Assembly: GCA_937899645.1 (NCBI GenBank)
Contig: CALCCD010000103.1
Coordinates: forward strand, 35,877-99,876
Direction of reading: 5' to 3'
From: an uncultured cyanobacterium
Lineage (GTDB): Bacteria; Cyanobacteriota; Cyanobacteriia; Cyanobacteriales; Geitlerinemataceae
Length of the DNA: 64,000 nucleotides
The position numbers and the translations under genes were made by a program. Shown here piece after piece: positions 37,118 through 47,336 of this stretch; within the stretch, counting starts at the first letter, position 1; every line of letters begins with the position of its first letter. Below the pieces are notes generated by a model, which worked only from the letters and a program-made list of their open reading frames with translations, did no database searches and was not told where the DNA came from.

Positions 37118-37939
37118 CTAACTGCGGCTGACGATAAGATTTGCGATCGCGGCGGCGTCAAGCTGACAGGCGCGATCGAGCACCAGGTCGGCTCCGGCGC
37201 GGCGCAGGTTTTCCCGATACGGCTCGCAGCGATCGCCGGTGACGTGGGGCGGCAGGACGCCGACGGCAAACCAGAGCCGATCGCCCGATCGTTCGTCGAT
37301 CGCCTTGACGATCGTTTGCATGTCCGCCACCGTATCGCCGATATAGATCGCCGGGAGACCGTCGAATTTCGGCAGGTCGAGGCGCGCTCCGGTTTGCGCG
37401 ATCGCGTCGAACAGTCCGGTCGGGTCGGGCTTGCCCGGTGCGTCGTGCATCGCCACCAGCACCGGATTGTTTAGACCGATGCGCTCGCCCGTCACGAACT
37501 CCGCCGAAGGCCGCGTCGCGCCGCTGAAAAAACCCCAGCCGATGCCGCCCGCGCTCAGGCTCTCGAAGTAGGCGCGATCGAGCAGCAGCGGTTCGTCACA
37601 GATATAGCCGGTCAATTTCTCGGGGTCGGGGCCGCGATAGCGCGACTGGAAGAAGGTGACGATTTCTTCGTAGGTGGTGGTGATGCTGTTGCGAGGTTGG
37701 CCGGTTTCTTCGGTGTGGCGAGCGATGAATTCCTGCGAGGCTTCCCAGTCGTTGTTCCAGATGCCCTCGGATTTGAGCGCGTCGATATCTTCCGGGGTCG
37801 GGCGGAACGCGCCATCGGTGAATTTTTCGACAGTATCGGCGAGGGCGCGGCGGTAGGAGCCGCCGACGTCGCGGACGACGCCGTCGATGTCAAAGATGGC
37901 GAGGGCGGTGGTGGCTGGGGCGCTGGCGGATGCTGTCAC
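37118..37939 (-). CDS. HAD family hydrolase (TIGR01548-like)
   Basis: A 273-residue HAD-superfamily phosphatase of subfamily IA. Motif I is FDIDGVVRDVGGSYRR, with the nucleophilic Asp; motif II Thr/Ser is in GFFSGATRPS; the Lys is in APGKPDPTGL; motif IV is YIGDTVADM. The INxxWxA-like segment and overall length match the cyanobacterial hypothetical group TIGR01548. Substrate unknown. Confidence 0.9.
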   Translation of the reverse strand: MTASASAPATTALAIFDIDGVVRDVGGSYRRALADTVEKFTDGAFRPTPEDIDALKSEGIWNNDWEASQEFIARHTEETGQPRNSITTTYEEIVTFFQSRYRGPDPEKLTGYICDEPLLLDRAYFESLSAGGIGWGFFSGATRPSAEFVTGERIGLNNPVLVAMHDAPGKPDPTGLFDAIAQTGARLDLPKFDGLPAIYIGDTVADMQTIVKAIDERSGDRLWFAVGVLPPHVTGDRCEPYRENLRRAGADLVLDRACQLDAAAIANLIVSRS

Positions 37940-38004
37940 GGTGATTTTGCCTCGGGCGGAAACGATCGCGGGTAGCTAGCCGCGTGAGGATTTTTTACCA
38001 TGCG

Positions 38005-39162
38005 TCACTGTGCGCTACTGGCTGTCGCTGCCCGATCTCGCGACTCCCAGTCACCCAAGTCCCAAATCGTGACGGTTCCGCGCTCCGAGCCAGAAACCAC
38101 ATATCGGCTATCGGGACTAATGTCTAAATTCTGGATAAAGTCAGCTTCGCGAGGGGCTTCCCAGACGTGAATCTCTTCTCCTGTCGTCGCATCCCAAACG
38201 CGAATGTGACGAACGGAGGCAGAAATAACATGCCGTCCGTCAGGGCTAAAGCGCGCACCGGAGATTCGTCGGTCGCGATCGGCTTCATGGCCGCTGAAGA
38301 TTAATTGTCGCTCGCCCGTTTCGGCGTCCCAAATCATCATGACGTTGTAGTCGCCGGTGACGATCGATCGACCGTCCGGGCTGAATGTGGCGGGCATCCA
38401 AGGCTGGGTAAACATTGGGTCGGACTCGCGCGACTCTCCCGTCTCGGCATTCCAGATTAAAGAGACACCATCGCGCAATGAAGACACGACCCACTGGCCG
38501 TCCGGACTGAAGTTCGCACTAAAAACTGGGTGCGAAGTGCCGTGTCCGTCGAACGTCAGCATTTGCTCGCCCGTTTCCGCGTCCCAAATCGTGACGGTGT
38601 TGCCACGATCGGGCGCTAGCGCGATCTGCCGCCCGTCGGGGCTGAAGCTCGCACTGCTGTAGCCGAGCAGATGAAACGTCGAGAAAGATAAAAGTTCGTC
38701 GCCGGTTTCGGCGTCCCAGACTTTGGCCGTCCCATCGAGGCTAGAAGTGGAGAGGACTCGCCGACCGTCGGGACTAAAGCTCGCGCGATCGACCCGACCG
38801 GAGTGGCCGGTAAATGTCAGCAGTTCCGCTCCCGAGATCGCGTCCCAAATCTTGACCGTGCCGTCCGTCGAGGCCGAGACGATTCGCTGTCCATCCGGGC
38901 TGAATTCGACGCTGTTAACGAAATCTGCGTGATTGGTGAGGGTTCGGCGATACGGGAGTGCTGCATCTTCCTGCGGCGGTTCGGCTGCACGCTCGATCGC
39001 CTGCGATATTCTCTCTTGCATCAATCCGCGTTCGGCTCGCGCGTCGCCCGATGCGACCGCGGCTGTTCCCGATGTCGAAATCGCGATCGCCGCGCCAACA
39101 GCTCCGAACCAGATCGCGTGGTGCATTGCGCGCTTCATCTTAAATCTCCGTCGCATCTTCAA
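38005..39162 (-). CDS. Exported WD40 repeat protein
   Basis: A 385-residue protein with a signal peptide ([23 protein letters not shown]) and seven WD40 blades, each with FSPDG(R/Q) and TVxIWDAxTGE-type motifs, forming a single beta-propeller. Two Met codons precede the signal core, so the start could be the second Met ([10 protein letters not shown]). It carries no enzymatic domain and presumably acts as an extracytoplasmic scaffold. It is divergent from rph. Confidence 0.92.
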   Translation of the reverse strand: MKMRRRFKMKRAMHHAIWFGAVGAAIAISTSGTAAVASGDARAERGLMQERISQAIERAAEPPQEDAALPYRRTLTNHADFVNSVEFSPDGQRIVSASTDGTVKIWDAISGAELLTFTGHSGRVDRASFSPDGRRVLSTSSLDGTAKVWDAETGDELLSFSTFHLLGYSSASFSPDGRQIALAPDRGNTVTIWDAETGEQMLTFDGHGTSHPVFSANFSPDGQWVVSSLRDGVSLIWNAETGESRESDPMFTQPWMPATFSPDGRSIVTGDYNVMMIWDAETGERQLIFSGHEADRDRRISGARFSPDGRHVISASVRHIRVWDATTGEEIHVWEAPREADFIQNLDISPDSRYVVSGSERGTVTIWDLGDWESRDRAATASSAQ

Positions 39163-39442
39163 GTCGTCTGGGTTTTCTTGCCTTTCTCCACATCATCCAC
39201 GCCCGCACTTCCCGATCGCCATACGGATCGCTGCGGTATCGTCAAAAATCGTTCGGGCCATTTGCCCACCGCTCGAGTCGATCTGCGCCGAGCCCGCTAC
39301 CATTTCGACGTACGCGGCGGCCTGTCACGCGCTGCTCGATCGCCGCAGAATCGCCCCAGAATTACCTCAATATCGCCGCAGTCATTGCCGCAACCTCAAT
39401 CCAGCTTCAACCCACCAGCCTCAACCCAACGAGAACAGAACT

Positions 39443-40195
39443 ATGCCCTGGCAACGTCCCGACGGGCGCGATCGCGATCGCATCCGCCCCCACCGCTTCG
39501 AGTTCGATATCTCCACCGCGCCTGCCAGCTCCGTCCTGGCCTACAGCGGTGAGACCAAAGTGCTGTGCTGCGCGACGATCGCGCCGGGTGTGCCGCGTTT
39601 CCTGGAAGGCAGCGGCCAGGGCTGGCTGACGGCGGAATACCGGATGCTGCCCGGAGCGACGCCCCAACGCCACCGCCGCGAGTTTCAGAAGCTGTCGGGG
39701 CGTACCCAGGAAATCCAGCGGCTGATCGGGCGCAGTCTGCGGGCCGCGATCGACCTCGAAGCGTTGGGCGAGTGGACGATTACGATCGACGCGGACGTGC
39801 TGCAAGCCGACGCGGGGACGCGGACGACTTCGATCGTCGGCGGCTGGGTGGCGCTGGCGGACGCGATCGACGGGCTGGTGGCGGCGGGCGAGCTGGAGTC
39901 GTCGCCGGTTAAGCAGGCGATCGCGGCAGTGTCGGTGGGCGCGATCGAGGGCGAAACGTTCCTGGATCTGAACTATCCCGAAGACGTGGCCGCGTCGGTG
40001 GACTTCAACGTCGTCATGACCGAAAACCTGGAGCTGATCGAGGTGCAAGGCACGGCAGAAGAGGGCTGCTACACGCGATCGCAACTCAACGAGATCCTCG
40101 ATTTAGCAGAGATTGGCATTCGCGATTTGCTGACGGCGCAGCAGCAGGCGATCGCCGATCGCCGTACCGAAAGGATGAGACAGCAGACAAAATAG
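39443..40195 (+). CDS. rph: Ribonuclease PH
   Basis: Phosphorolytic 3' exonuclease that trims tRNA precursors. Starting at ATG 39443 the 250 residues begin [20 protein letters not shown] and contain [43 protein letters not shown] and [18 protein letters not shown], all RNase PH hallmarks. The frame is open back to 38933 without RNase PH similarity, so the internal ATG is preferred. Length agrees with the family (about 240). Confidence 0.96.
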   Translation: MPWQRPDGRDRDRIRPHRFEFDISTAPASSVLAYSGETKVLCCATIAPGVPRFLEGSGQGWLTAEYRMLPGATPQRHRREFQKLSGRTQEIQRLIGRSLRAAIDLEALGEWTITIDADVLQADAGTRTTSIVGGWVALADAIDGLVAAGELESSPVKQAIAAVSVGAIEGETFLDLNYPEDVAASVDFNVVMTENLELIEVQGTAEEGCYTRSQLNEILDLAEIGIRDLLTAQQQAIADRRTERMRQQTK

Positions 40196-40305
40196 GTCGC
40201 CAAAAATCTGTCACGTGGCAGAGTCGGGCGTCTGGGAACTGCCCTATCTTGGGGTTGATTTAGTCTTCTCGAACGAATAGTCCTGGAGCTTTCGCCTCAA
40301 AGTTT

Positions 40306-41229
40306 ATGTTTCCCACGTCCCTCATTTTTGTCGAGATTTTCGGTGCGAATCTCGGGCTAGACTCGAAATTTATCGAGCAGTTACAGACTCGCCTCGTCGA
40401 TTTTGTAGCCAATACGCTAATAGTAATCCCGGCAATTTTGGCAGCGCTGGTCGTGTTGTTTCTGACGCGTTATGCGGTGATGGCGGTCGATCGAGCGGCA
40501 TCCATCACCGTCAAAAAAGTCGTCCGCAGCTCGTCGTTGCAGTCGCTCTTCGTTAAGATCGCCCGCGTTTCAACCTGGGCCGCGGGGATTTTAGTCGTTT
40601 GTACGATCGTCTTTCCCGACCTGAGCGTGGGCGATCTAATCGGCTTACTCGGTCTCGGTTCGGTGGCGATCGGTTTTGCGTTTCAGGACATCTTTAAAAA
40701 CTTTCTGGCCGGGATTCTGCTACTGCTCAACGAGCCCTTCAAGCTGCGCGACGAGATTATTGTCGAAGGCTACAGCGGCAAGGTTGAAGATATTTCAATC
40801 CGGACGACTTCTGTGCGGACGTATCAAGGCGAACTCGTGGTTCTGCCCAACTCGGTGCTCTTCACCAATCCCGTGACGGTGCTGACTTCGCAGCCGCACC
40901 GCCGGACAGATCTGGCGATCGGGGTGGATTACAATACGCCGCTGCCGATGGCGCGGGAGGTGCTAGCTCGGACGATCGCCAGCGTGGATGGCGTGTTGAG
41001 CAACCCCGAGCCGGAAGTCGATGCGGTGGGCTTTGGCGACAGCTCGATCGATTTTCTGGTGCGCTACTGGACGACGCCGCAAACGGCAATGGTGCGTCGC
41101 GCGCAGTCCAGCGCGATCGTGGCGCTCAAGGCGGCGTGCGATGAGGCGGGCATCTCGATTCCGTACCCGATTCGCACGGTGTATCACTTCGACCAGCACG
41201 ACTTTGATGACGCGGCCTCGAAAGCATAA
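40306..41229 (+). CDS. MscS family mechanosensitive ion channel
   Basis: A 307-residue small-conductance channel. Helices TM1 (about 33-55, IPAILAALVVLFLTRYAVMA) and TM2 (about 83-105) precede the pore helix LIGLLGLGSVAIGFAFQDIF, then the beta domain (RDEIIVEGYSGKVEDISIR, VVLPNSVLFTNPV) and the alpha/beta C-terminal domain. Compared with the other MscS gene in this window it lacks any cNMP domain. It is 110 bases downstream of rph on the same strand. Confidence 0.94.
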   Translation: MFPTSLIFVEIFGANLGLDSKFIEQLQTRLVDFVANTLIVIPAILAALVVLFLTRYAVMAVDRAASITVKKVVRSSSLQSLFVKIARVSTWAAGILVVCTIVFPDLSVGDLIGLLGLGSVAIGFAFQDIFKNFLAGILLLLNEPFKLRDEIIVEGYSGKVEDISIRTTSVRTYQGELVVLPNSVLFTNPVTVLTSQPHRRTDLAIGVDYNTPLPMAREVLARTIASVDGVLSNPEPEVDAVGFGDSSIDFLVRYWTTPQTAMVRRAQSSAIVALKAACDEAGISIPYPIRTVYHFDQHDFDDAASKA

Positions 41230-41340
41230 AAGCCTCGCAGTACGGAGATGGCACACGGGTATTTCCCAATTAAAAGCCCGCTCCGAAATTGCTTTAGAGC
41301 ACTCCACAAATATATTTGTCCAGAAGCCGCCAATGAAGGC

Positions 41341-41470
41341 TGAGCTTGTCGAAGCCTGGGTGTGACGCACTTCGACAAGCTCAGTGCTCGAATCCTGAAT
41401 ACTGGACATTTATTTCCGTGGAGTACTCTTATTCACAGAAAAGACCTCTTGCATGAATCGAAAGAGGTCT
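41341..41470. repeat. Dispersed inverted repeat, family B, copy 3
   Basis: A 14-bp perfect inverted repeat (TGAGCTTGTCGAAG at 41341-41354, complement at 41370-41383) followed by GGATTC-type and TCTTGCATGAATCG words shared with copy 1. The latter is inside a second hairpin (AGACCTCTT at 41442-41450, complement at 41462-41470). Such ends could be remnants of an insertion sequence. The 41230-41700 gap holds no convincing gene. Confidence 0.75.
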
Positions 41471-41700
41471 ATTGAGCTGACCGGGAAAGCACTGCATCTC
41501 CGGAAGCTGACCGTACTGCTTGACGATCTCGATGCGCGGACGCCGTTCGTTAGCTTTCGTACGGTGTTGGAGCAGCAGCAGCGTGCTGTCGAGACCGTCA
41601 TGTATCGAACGAAAATTGGGGCGAACGAAGGCGAACGAGAACGCCTGCGCTGTGAAGATTTTGGCGGGCCCGATCGTGGGGGATTTTGATTTTCCGACGA

Positions 41701-42102
41701 TTAGAGCTCGTCTGTACCGTCGGGGAAGCGCACGTCATAGGGGAAAAAGCGAGCGGCGGCACCAACTGCTCGAATCTCGACCGCAGGTAGTACCGGCAGC
41801 TCGATTTCGGTGTAGTACAGGCTGAATAGCCCGAAGTTAGAGCGTTTCGTCCGATCGCGGACGATTGCGCGCAGGTCGTCCTCGTGTTCGATCGTGAATT
41901 CGCGGCAGATGTCTGAAAAGTCCGGGATTCGGGCACAGACACGATCGATGAGATAGTCCGAGAGCGTCTCCGTCACGTACAGCTCGTAGTAGCGACGATC
42001 GGGATTCGACAGCGCTAGCAGCCCGAGAACGCCAGCCGCGATCGCGCAGCGCCCCAAAAGCGTTGATGCCCTGTCCGAAAGTCGAAATCGCGCGTCATTC
42101 AC
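41701..42102 (-). CDS. DUF4359 family protein
   Basis: A 133-residue protein of the mainly cyanobacterial DUF4359 family: one N-terminal hydrophobic segment (CAIAAGVLGLLALSNP), then YYELYVTETLSDYLIDRVC and a C-terminal SNFGLFSLYYTEIELPVLP. The only reasonable start is GTG at 42102 (VNDARFRLSD), 24 bases after the trmB stop; upstream residues in the frame are shadows of trmB. Probably a single-pass membrane or exported protein of unknown function. Confidence 0.75.
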   Translation of the reverse strand: MNDARFRLSDRASTLLGRCAIAAGVLGLLALSNPDRRYYELYVTETLSDYLIDRVCARIPDFSDICREFTIEHEDDLRAIVRDRTKRSNFGLFSLYYTEIELPVLPAVEIRAVGAAARFFPYDVRFPDGTDEL

Positions 42103-42125
42103 GGAGTTTATGGCGGCAAAAACAG

Positions 42126-42767
42126 CTAAGCGATCGCCTGCCGCACGAAGAGCGATCGGTAGACGGGCTCGCCATTTTCCAGGGTATACAGCTCGCGCTC
42201 GGTCGGCACGGCCATCGGGTTCTCCGGGAGCCAGTCTTCCGACGTTCGCACGAAGGCCGGATGTTCCGCAAAGCGATCGCACATTTCTTCCTGCACCTCG
42301 CACACGTCTGACTGCAAGAACATCTCACCGCCGACGGGCAAATATTTCGCCAGAGTCTCGACCAGTGCGGGCTGGACGACCCGGCGCTTTTGGTGGCGTT
42401 TTTTGAACCACGGGTCGGGAAACTGGATGCTCGCGCGCTGGAGCTTGCTCGCCGGGTAAGTTTGCAGCAGGTCGGCGAGGCTGACGTTAGCGTTGCAGAA
42501 GAGAAAATGGACGTTATTTAGGCCGCTTTCTTCGCGCCACTCGTTAGCAGCATCAACCAGCGGCGCTCGGATCTCCAACCCCAGGAAATTCCAGTCCGGT
42601 TCGAGTTGGGCGTATTGCTGTACGAAGCGTCCGCGCGCGCAGCCAATATCGATCGCCAGCGGGCGATTGAGGTCGCCGAAGATCTGCGACCAATCGGGAA
42701 TCGCGATCGGCTGTTTGAAACGGTTGCTGAGGGGGTTGACGTGCTGGCGGACGCGGACGAGAGACAA
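42126..42767 (-). CDS. trmB: tRNA (guanine-N7-)-methyltransferase
   Basis: Methylates G46 of tRNAs using SAM. The 213 residues have the SAM motif AIDIGCARGRFVQ, LGLEIR, and the TrmB signature QFPDPWFKKRHQKRRVV. I choose a TTG start at 42767 (then SLVRVRQHVNPLS) because an AGGAG site lies 8 bases upstream and homologues begin at VRVRQHVNPLS; a longer ATG frame from 42845 adds residues unlike the family. Followed closely by the DUF4359 gene. Confidence 0.93.
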   Translation of the reverse strand: MSLVRVRQHVNPLSNRFKQPIAIPDWSQIFGDLNRPLAIDIGCARGRFVQQYAQLEPDWNFLGLEIRAPLVDAANEWREESGLNNVHFLFCNANVSLADLLQTYPASKLQRASIQFPDPWFKKRHQKRRVVQPALVETLAKYLPVGGEMFLQSDVCEVQEEMCDRFAEHPAFVRTSEDWLPENPMAVPTERELYTLENGEPVYRSLFVRQAIA

Positions 42768-42963
42768 CGATAAAACTCCTGGACGAGCGGTGCAGAAACG
42801 ACCGTGCTTTTCGCCACAGCGCTTCAATCGATGAAATTTTGTCACATTGCCGTATTACTGTCAGCGATCGACGCAGCCCCGCACCTGCCCAAATCCAGTC
42901 GGGGCAGGCGCGGGGCCGAAATTGTCGGGAGATAAACGACGACAGCGAGCTTAGATTGCGGAT

Positions 42964-43416
42964 CTAGATGTCGTTTTGACGGAATACGCTCACGCCGTAA
43001 TAACAGAAACCAGACGTACAGTCGAACATCGACACGTCCAGCGAGAATTCCTCCGTGAAGTCCGGCGTCACGCGGATAATCGGCAGGCCGTCGGTGCCAA
43101 AGTCTTCCGCGACGGAGAAATCGAGGCTATCGAACAGCTCGAAGTCGATATCGCTACAGTCGCTGTCGCAGGCTCCGATAATCGTGTAATCCTGACCTGC
43201 ATTCATCGTGAAATTCAGTCTTACGGTCTCATCGGCTTCGAGGGTTTCGATGACGGTCTCGACGAGAATGGCGTCTTCCATCAGGCGCAGACCATCGGCC
43301 ATTTCGTAAATTCTGGTGGCGACCTGCTCCTCAAACTCATTCGCCTGAGCGGGAGCGCCGCTGAGAGCGATCGCAGCGACGAGGCCGATACCGGCGGTTA
43401 ATTGACGTAAGCGCAT
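42964..43416 (-). CDS. Small exported protein of unknown function
   Basis: A 150-residue secreted protein: signal peptide at about 1-25 (LTAGIGLVAAIALSGAPAQA) and a beta-rich domain with LNAGQDY-like text (FTMNAGQDYTIIGACDSD), two Cys pairs and GFCYYGVSVFRQ at the end. It resembles short pre-peptidase (PPC)-like exported proteins found in many cyanobacteria. Highly acidic. Function unknown. The 43417-43704 gap upstream, shared with divergent hemL, holds only promoters. Confidence 0.75.
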   Translation of the reverse strand: MRLRQLTAGIGLVAAIALSGAPAQANEFEEQVATRIYEMADGLRLMEDAILVETVIETLEADETVRLNFTMNAGQDYTIIGACDSDCSDIDFELFDSLDFSVAEDFGTDGLPIIRVTPDFTEEFSLDVSMFDCTSGFCYYGVSVFRQNDI

Positions 43417-43704
43417 TGTGTTTGTCTTTTAGATGTAAGTGGGGGCCGCGATCGTCGACTCGAACTTCATCCGAGCGATCGACACGCGAGGGCAAGCAGT
43501 GCGGGAATCAATCCCGTATGGAGTCGAACGACTCGCCCTGCTGCCTGAAGTAGATACACGGCCATCACCGCGCATTACATAATTCTTTACGGAAACTCGA
43601 GGCAAGACACTCAAACTGCGGTGGATCGGCGAAGCGAACCAATTAAGATAAAGAATCTCGAAAGAGCAATTTAAGAAAGATTTCCGCGATCGCAGGAGAA
43701 CACA

Positions 43705-45006
43705 TTGGTTTCCTCACTCATTAAGACTTCAAAATCCGAAGAAATTTTTTCGGCGGCGCAAAAACTGATGCCCGGTGGCGTCAGCTCGCCCGTCCGCGCC
43801 TTTAAATCTGTCGGCGGTCAACCCGTCGTGTTCGATCGCGTCGAGGGAGCCTACGCCTACGACGTGGACGGCAACCGCTACATCGACTACATCGGTACTT
43901 GGGGCCCCGCCATCTGCGGCCACGCCAACCCGCAAGTCATCGGCGCGCTGCGCGACGCCCTCGGCAAAGGCACCAGCTTCGGTGCGCCCAGCGCCCTGGA
44001 AAACGTCCTGGCGGAAATGGTCATCGACGCCGTTCCCAGCGTGGAAATGGTGCGCTTCGTTAACTCTGGCACCGAAGCCTGCATGTCGGTGCTGCGCCTG
44101 ATGCGCGCCTTCACCGGACGCGAAAAGATTGTCAAATTCGAGGGCTGCTACCACGGTCACGCCGACATGTTCCTGGTGAAAGCCGGTTCTGGCGTGGCGA
44201 CCCTGGGTCTGCCCGACTCTCCCGGCGTCCCGAAATCGGCAACCTCCTCGACGCTGACCGCGCCTTATAACGACCTCGAAGCCGTTAAAAAGCTGTTCGC
44301 AGAGAACCCCGGCGAAATCGCGGGCGTCATCCTCGAGCCGGTGGTCGGTAACTCCGGCTTCATCGTTCCCGATGCGGGCTTCCTGGAAGGGCTGCGCGAA
44401 CTGACCAAAGAAGACGGCTCGCTGCTGGTCTTCGACGAAGTCATGACCGGTTTCCGCATCGCCTACGGCGGCGCGCAAGAGAAATTCGGCGTCACCCCCG
44501 ACCTGACGACGATGGGTAAAGTCATCGGCGGCGGTCTGCCGGTGGGCGCGTATGGCGGTCGCGCCGACATCATGAATATGGTCGCGCCCGCTGGGCCGAT
44601 GTACCAAGCTGGTACGCTGTCGGGCAACCCGCTAGCGATGACGGCGGGCATCGAAACGCTGAAGATCCTGCAACAGCCGGGAACCTACGAGCAGCTCGAT
44701 CGCATCACCAAGAAGCTCAGCCAAGGTCTGCTGAACGTGGCGAAGGAAACCGGCCACGTGGCCTGCGGAGGTCAGCTCAGCGCCATGTTCGGTCTGTTCT
44801 TCACCGAAGGGCCGGTTCACAGCTTTGACGACGCCAAGAAGTCGGACACCGAAAAGTTCGCGAAGTTCCACCGCGGCATGTTGGAGCAAGGTATCTACCT
44901 GGCTCCGTCGCAGTACGAAGCGGGCTTTACGTCGCTCGCACACACCGATGCGGACATCGACGCGACGCTGGTCGCCGCGCGCGAAGTTCTGTCGAACATC
45001 AAATAG
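43705..45006 (+). CDS. hemL: Glutamate-1-semialdehyde 2,1-aminomutase
   Basis: Converts glutamate-1-semialdehyde to 5-aminolevulinate, the committed tetrapyrrole precursor for chlorophyll, haem and bilins. The 433 residues include [49 protein letters not shown] and the PLP-binding Lys272 in [16 protein letters not shown]. The start is a TTG at 43705 with AGGAG six bases upstream. It is functionally linked to the tRNA-Glu gene at 33.1 kb. A strong terminator follows. Confidence 0.97.
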   Translation: MVSSLIKTSKSEEIFSAAQKLMPGGVSSPVRAFKSVGGQPVVFDRVEGAYAYDVDGNRYIDYIGTWGPAICGHANPQVIGALRDALGKGTSFGAPSALENVLAEMVIDAVPSVEMVRFVNSGTEACMSVLRLMRAFTGREKIVKFEGCYHGHADMFLVKAGSGVATLGLPDSPGVPKSATSSTLTAPYNDLEAVKKLFAENPGEIAGVILEPVVGNSGFIVPDAGFLEGLRELTKEDGSLLVFDEVMTGFRIAYGGAQEKFGVTPDLTTMGKVIGGGLPVGAYGGRADIMNMVAPAGPMYQAGTLSGNPLAMTAGIETLKILQQPGTYEQLDRITKKLSQGLLNVAKETGHVACGGQLSAMFGLFFTEGPVHSFDDAKKSDTEKFAKFHRGMLEQGIYLAPSQYEAGFTSLAHTDADIDATLVAAREVLSNIK

Positions 45007-45042
45007 AACCGTCTCCATCTGGTAAACGGGGCGAGCGAGTCT

Positions 45043-45216
45043 GTAGGGGCGTCACGGCAGTGCGCCCTCGCTCTCCGCACTCACCAGAACTCTAGGGATT
45101 GACGAACCCCATAACAAAGCCCCGCGATCGACAAGTGCGATCGCGGGGCTTTCTGTACAGGAGGGTATCGCCAGGAGCGACGAAACTTCGCGGGCGCACT
45201 GCCGTGACGCCCCTAC
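45043..45216. repeat. Inverted repeat, family A, copy 2, enclosing a terminator
   Basis: Perfect 25-bp inverted arms (45043-45067 and 45192-45216), starting GTAGGGGCGTCACGGCAGTG, enclose 124 bases that contain the hemL/psbQ terminator. The arms match those at 34362-34438. The symmetrical layout looks like a small palindromic mobile element, or two half elements that flank the intergenic hairpin. Confidence 0.9.
45116..45153. terminator. Bidirectional terminator between hemL and psbQ
   Basis: A perfect 15-bp stem (AAAGCCCCGCGATCG at 45116-45130, complement at 45138-45152) with a 7-base loop. The stem contains the HIP1 core. It lies between two convergent genes and could stop transcription from both. 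Confidence 0.9.
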
Positions 45217-45231
45217 AAAAATGTACGTTGG

Positions 45232-45708
45232 TTAGCTGACCGGCGGTGCTTCGAGGACGCTCTCGTCGGGAATCAGACCGAGGAACTCATCGAACTCCGC
45301 TAAGCTCTGTGCGTATTCGCTGCGAGCTTGAACGATGTCTTTATTCAGAGCAGCTTCGTCGATCGCCTCCAGGTGAACGAACAGCTCGCGCGCTTGGGCG
45401 AGCGCTTCCTTGCGCTCTTCCGGCAGCAGCAGAGTCTGCGACACCAGGCTCATGGTCTGGCGAATCGCACCCAGCGGGCCATGGATAAAGTTGCGAACGT
45501 AGGTCCAATCTTCTTTCTCAATCAGGGCGCTGAGTTCGTTTTGCGTGCGAACTTCGACGGCTGAGAGCTTGTCCGCGTAACCCGTAAGCTGCTCGATTTG
45601 TTCGGCGGTGTACTTCGGCGGTTCTTTGAGTGCCGGACCGCCACAGCTCACGAGTACGATCGTGAGAACGGCAAGCAGACCGGACAGGAGCGAGCGATAA
45701 CGTGACAT
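45232..45708 (-). CDS. psbQ: Photosystem II lipoprotein PsbQ (CyanoQ)
   Basis: Lumenal extrinsic subunit that stabilises photosystem II. From ATG 45708 the 158 residues start MSRYRSLLSG, a lipoprotein signal with lipidated Cys22 (IVLVSC), then a four-helix bundle with DWTYVRNFIHGPLGAIRQTM and ARELFVHLEAIDEAA, both characteristic of CyanoQ. A longer frame from 45753 adds non-signal residues and is not used. Confidence 0.93.
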   Translation of the reverse strand: MSRYRSLLSGLLAVLTIVLVSCGGPALKEPPKYTAEQIEQLTGYADKLSAVEVRTQNELSALIEKEDWTYVRNFIHGPLGAIRQTMSLVSQTLLLPEERKEALAQARELFVHLEAIDEAALNKDIVQARSEYAQSLAEFDEFLGLIPDESVLEAPPVS

Positions 45709-46005
45709 GACAGTAGTTTGAATTCCGTTAAATCGTGGCGCGTGGCCGCTCAACTATCTTATTGGAGGGGCGACCATGCGGCGAATAAATTCGAGCGACT
45801 CGGGTCGATCGCGCCGTTTTTCGTAGATTCTTCGCGACATCGAGCGCAAGCGGGCGAGATCGGCGGCGATCGCGCAACTTCACGGAGAATTGCATCCGGG
45901 TTTCCCCCATGTCATGATACGGCGAGGTTTGGCGCGGGCTCCTGAACCCTGAATTTTTAGGTCTGCAGGTGCTGCCCGTTTGCCACTAGGTATGAGGAGA
46001 TTTTC

Positions 46006-47283
46006 GTGAAAGCGATTGTTGTGGGTAACGGAGGCCGCGAGCACGCCCTGGCCTGGTCGCTGTTGCGATCGCCGAATATCAGCCGCGTTTTCTGCATTCC
46101 CGGCAACGGTGGTACTGCGACCCTGGCGAACTGCCAAAATGTCGCGATGTCGGCAACGGACTTTGACGGCATCTCCCGCTTTGCGCTGGTGCAGGGCGCG
46201 GGTTTGGTCGTGGTCGGCCCCGAAGCGCCACTAGCGGCGGGCTTGGTCGATCGCCTTAAAGCCGAGGGCATCGCCGCCTTCGGCCCCACGAAGGATGGCG
46301 CGCAGATCGAAGCCAGTAAAGCCTGGGCGAAATCGCTAATGGCCGAGGCGGGCGTCCCGACTGCGGCATCGGCGGCGTTTGGCACTGACGAGAAAGACGC
46401 CGCGATCGCCTACGTGCGTCAAAACGGCGCGCCGATCGTCGTCAAAGCCGACGGGCTAGCAGCGGGCAAAGGCGTGGTGGTCGCCCAGAGCGAAGGCGAA
46501 GCGATCGACGCGATCGAAGCAATTCTCGGCGGTAGGTTTGGCGAGGCGGGCGCGACAATTGTCATTGAAGAATTTTTAACCGGGCAGGAGGTGTCGGTGC
46601 TGGCGATCGCCGACGGCAAGACAGTCGTGCCGCTGCTGCCCGCCCAAGATCACAAGCAAGTGGGCGAAGGCGACACCGGCCCGAACACCGGTGGTATGGG
46701 GGTATATGCGCCGACGCCGCTGCTCTCGTCGGAACAGGTCGATCGCGTGCGTCGCGAAGTCCTGGAGCCGACGCTAGCAGCACTGCGATCGCGCGATATC
46801 GACTTTCGCGGCGTCCTTTACGCGGGGCTGATGGTAGCCGAAGACGGCACGCCGAAGGTGCTGGAATTTAACTGCCGCTTCGGCGATCCGGAGACTCAGG
46901 CGGTCTTACCGCTGCTGGAAACGCCGCTGGACGAGGTGCTGCTGGCCTGCGTTGAAGGTCGCCTCGCCGAGCTGGATGCGCTGGAGTGGAGCGAGGGCGT
47001 GTCGGTCTGCGTGGTGCTGGCCTCGGGCGGCTACCCGGAAGCCTACGAAAAGGGCAAGGTTATCTCCGGCATCGAGATCGCCGAGACTCAAGATGCGGTC
47101 GTGTTTCACGCCGGGACGACCCTCCAGCAGGGCCAGCTGCTGACCTCGGGCGGGCGCGTGCTGGGTGTGACGACGGTGGCGGAAGACTTCGAGGCGGCGA
47201 TCGCCAAGACCTATGCCGCCGTCGAGCCGATCGAATTCGAGGGATGCTACTATCGCCGCGACATCGGCTACCGCATCCGCTAG
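46006..47283 (+). CDS. purD: Phosphoribosylamine-glycine ligase
   Basis: Second step of purine synthesis, joining phosphoribosylamine and glycine with ATP. The 425-residue protein starts at a GTG (MKAIVVGNGGREHALAW) with an AGGAG site about 10 bases upstream. ATP-grasp features include GLAAGKGVVVAQ, IEEFLTGQEVSV, GEGDTGPNTGGMGVY and LEFNCRFGDPETQ. ridA follows 53 bases downstream. Confidence 0.97.
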   Translation: MKAIVVGNGGREHALAWSLLRSPNISRVFCIPGNGGTATLANCQNVAMSATDFDGISRFALVQGAGLVVVGPEAPLAAGLVDRLKAEGIAAFGPTKDGAQIEASKAWAKSLMAEAGVPTAASAAFGTDEKDAAIAYVRQNGAPIVVKADGLAAGKGVVVAQSEGEAIDAIEAILGGRFGEAGATIVIEEFLTGQEVSVLAIADGKTVVPLLPAQDHKQVGEGDTGPNTGGMGVYAPTPLLSSEQVDRVRREVLEPTLAALRSRDIDFRGVLYAGLMVAEDGTPKVLEFNCRFGDPETQAVLPLLETPLDEVLLACVEGRLAELDALEWSEGVSVCVVLASGGYPEAYEKGKVISGIEIAETQDAVVFHAGTTLQQGQLLTSGGRVLGVTTVAEDFEAAIAKTYAAVEPIEFEGCYYRRDIGYRIR

Positions 47284-47336
47284 GAGGGTGTCTCGAGGTC
47301 GCCCGTCCATTTCGCCGCTGCTATCCGAAACCTGCC

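Noticed and set aside
41453..41689. A 78-codon + strand frame after the MscS gene
   Set aside because: It begins inside a dispersed repeat hairpin and has no family features; it may at most be remnant DNA of an insertion sequence.
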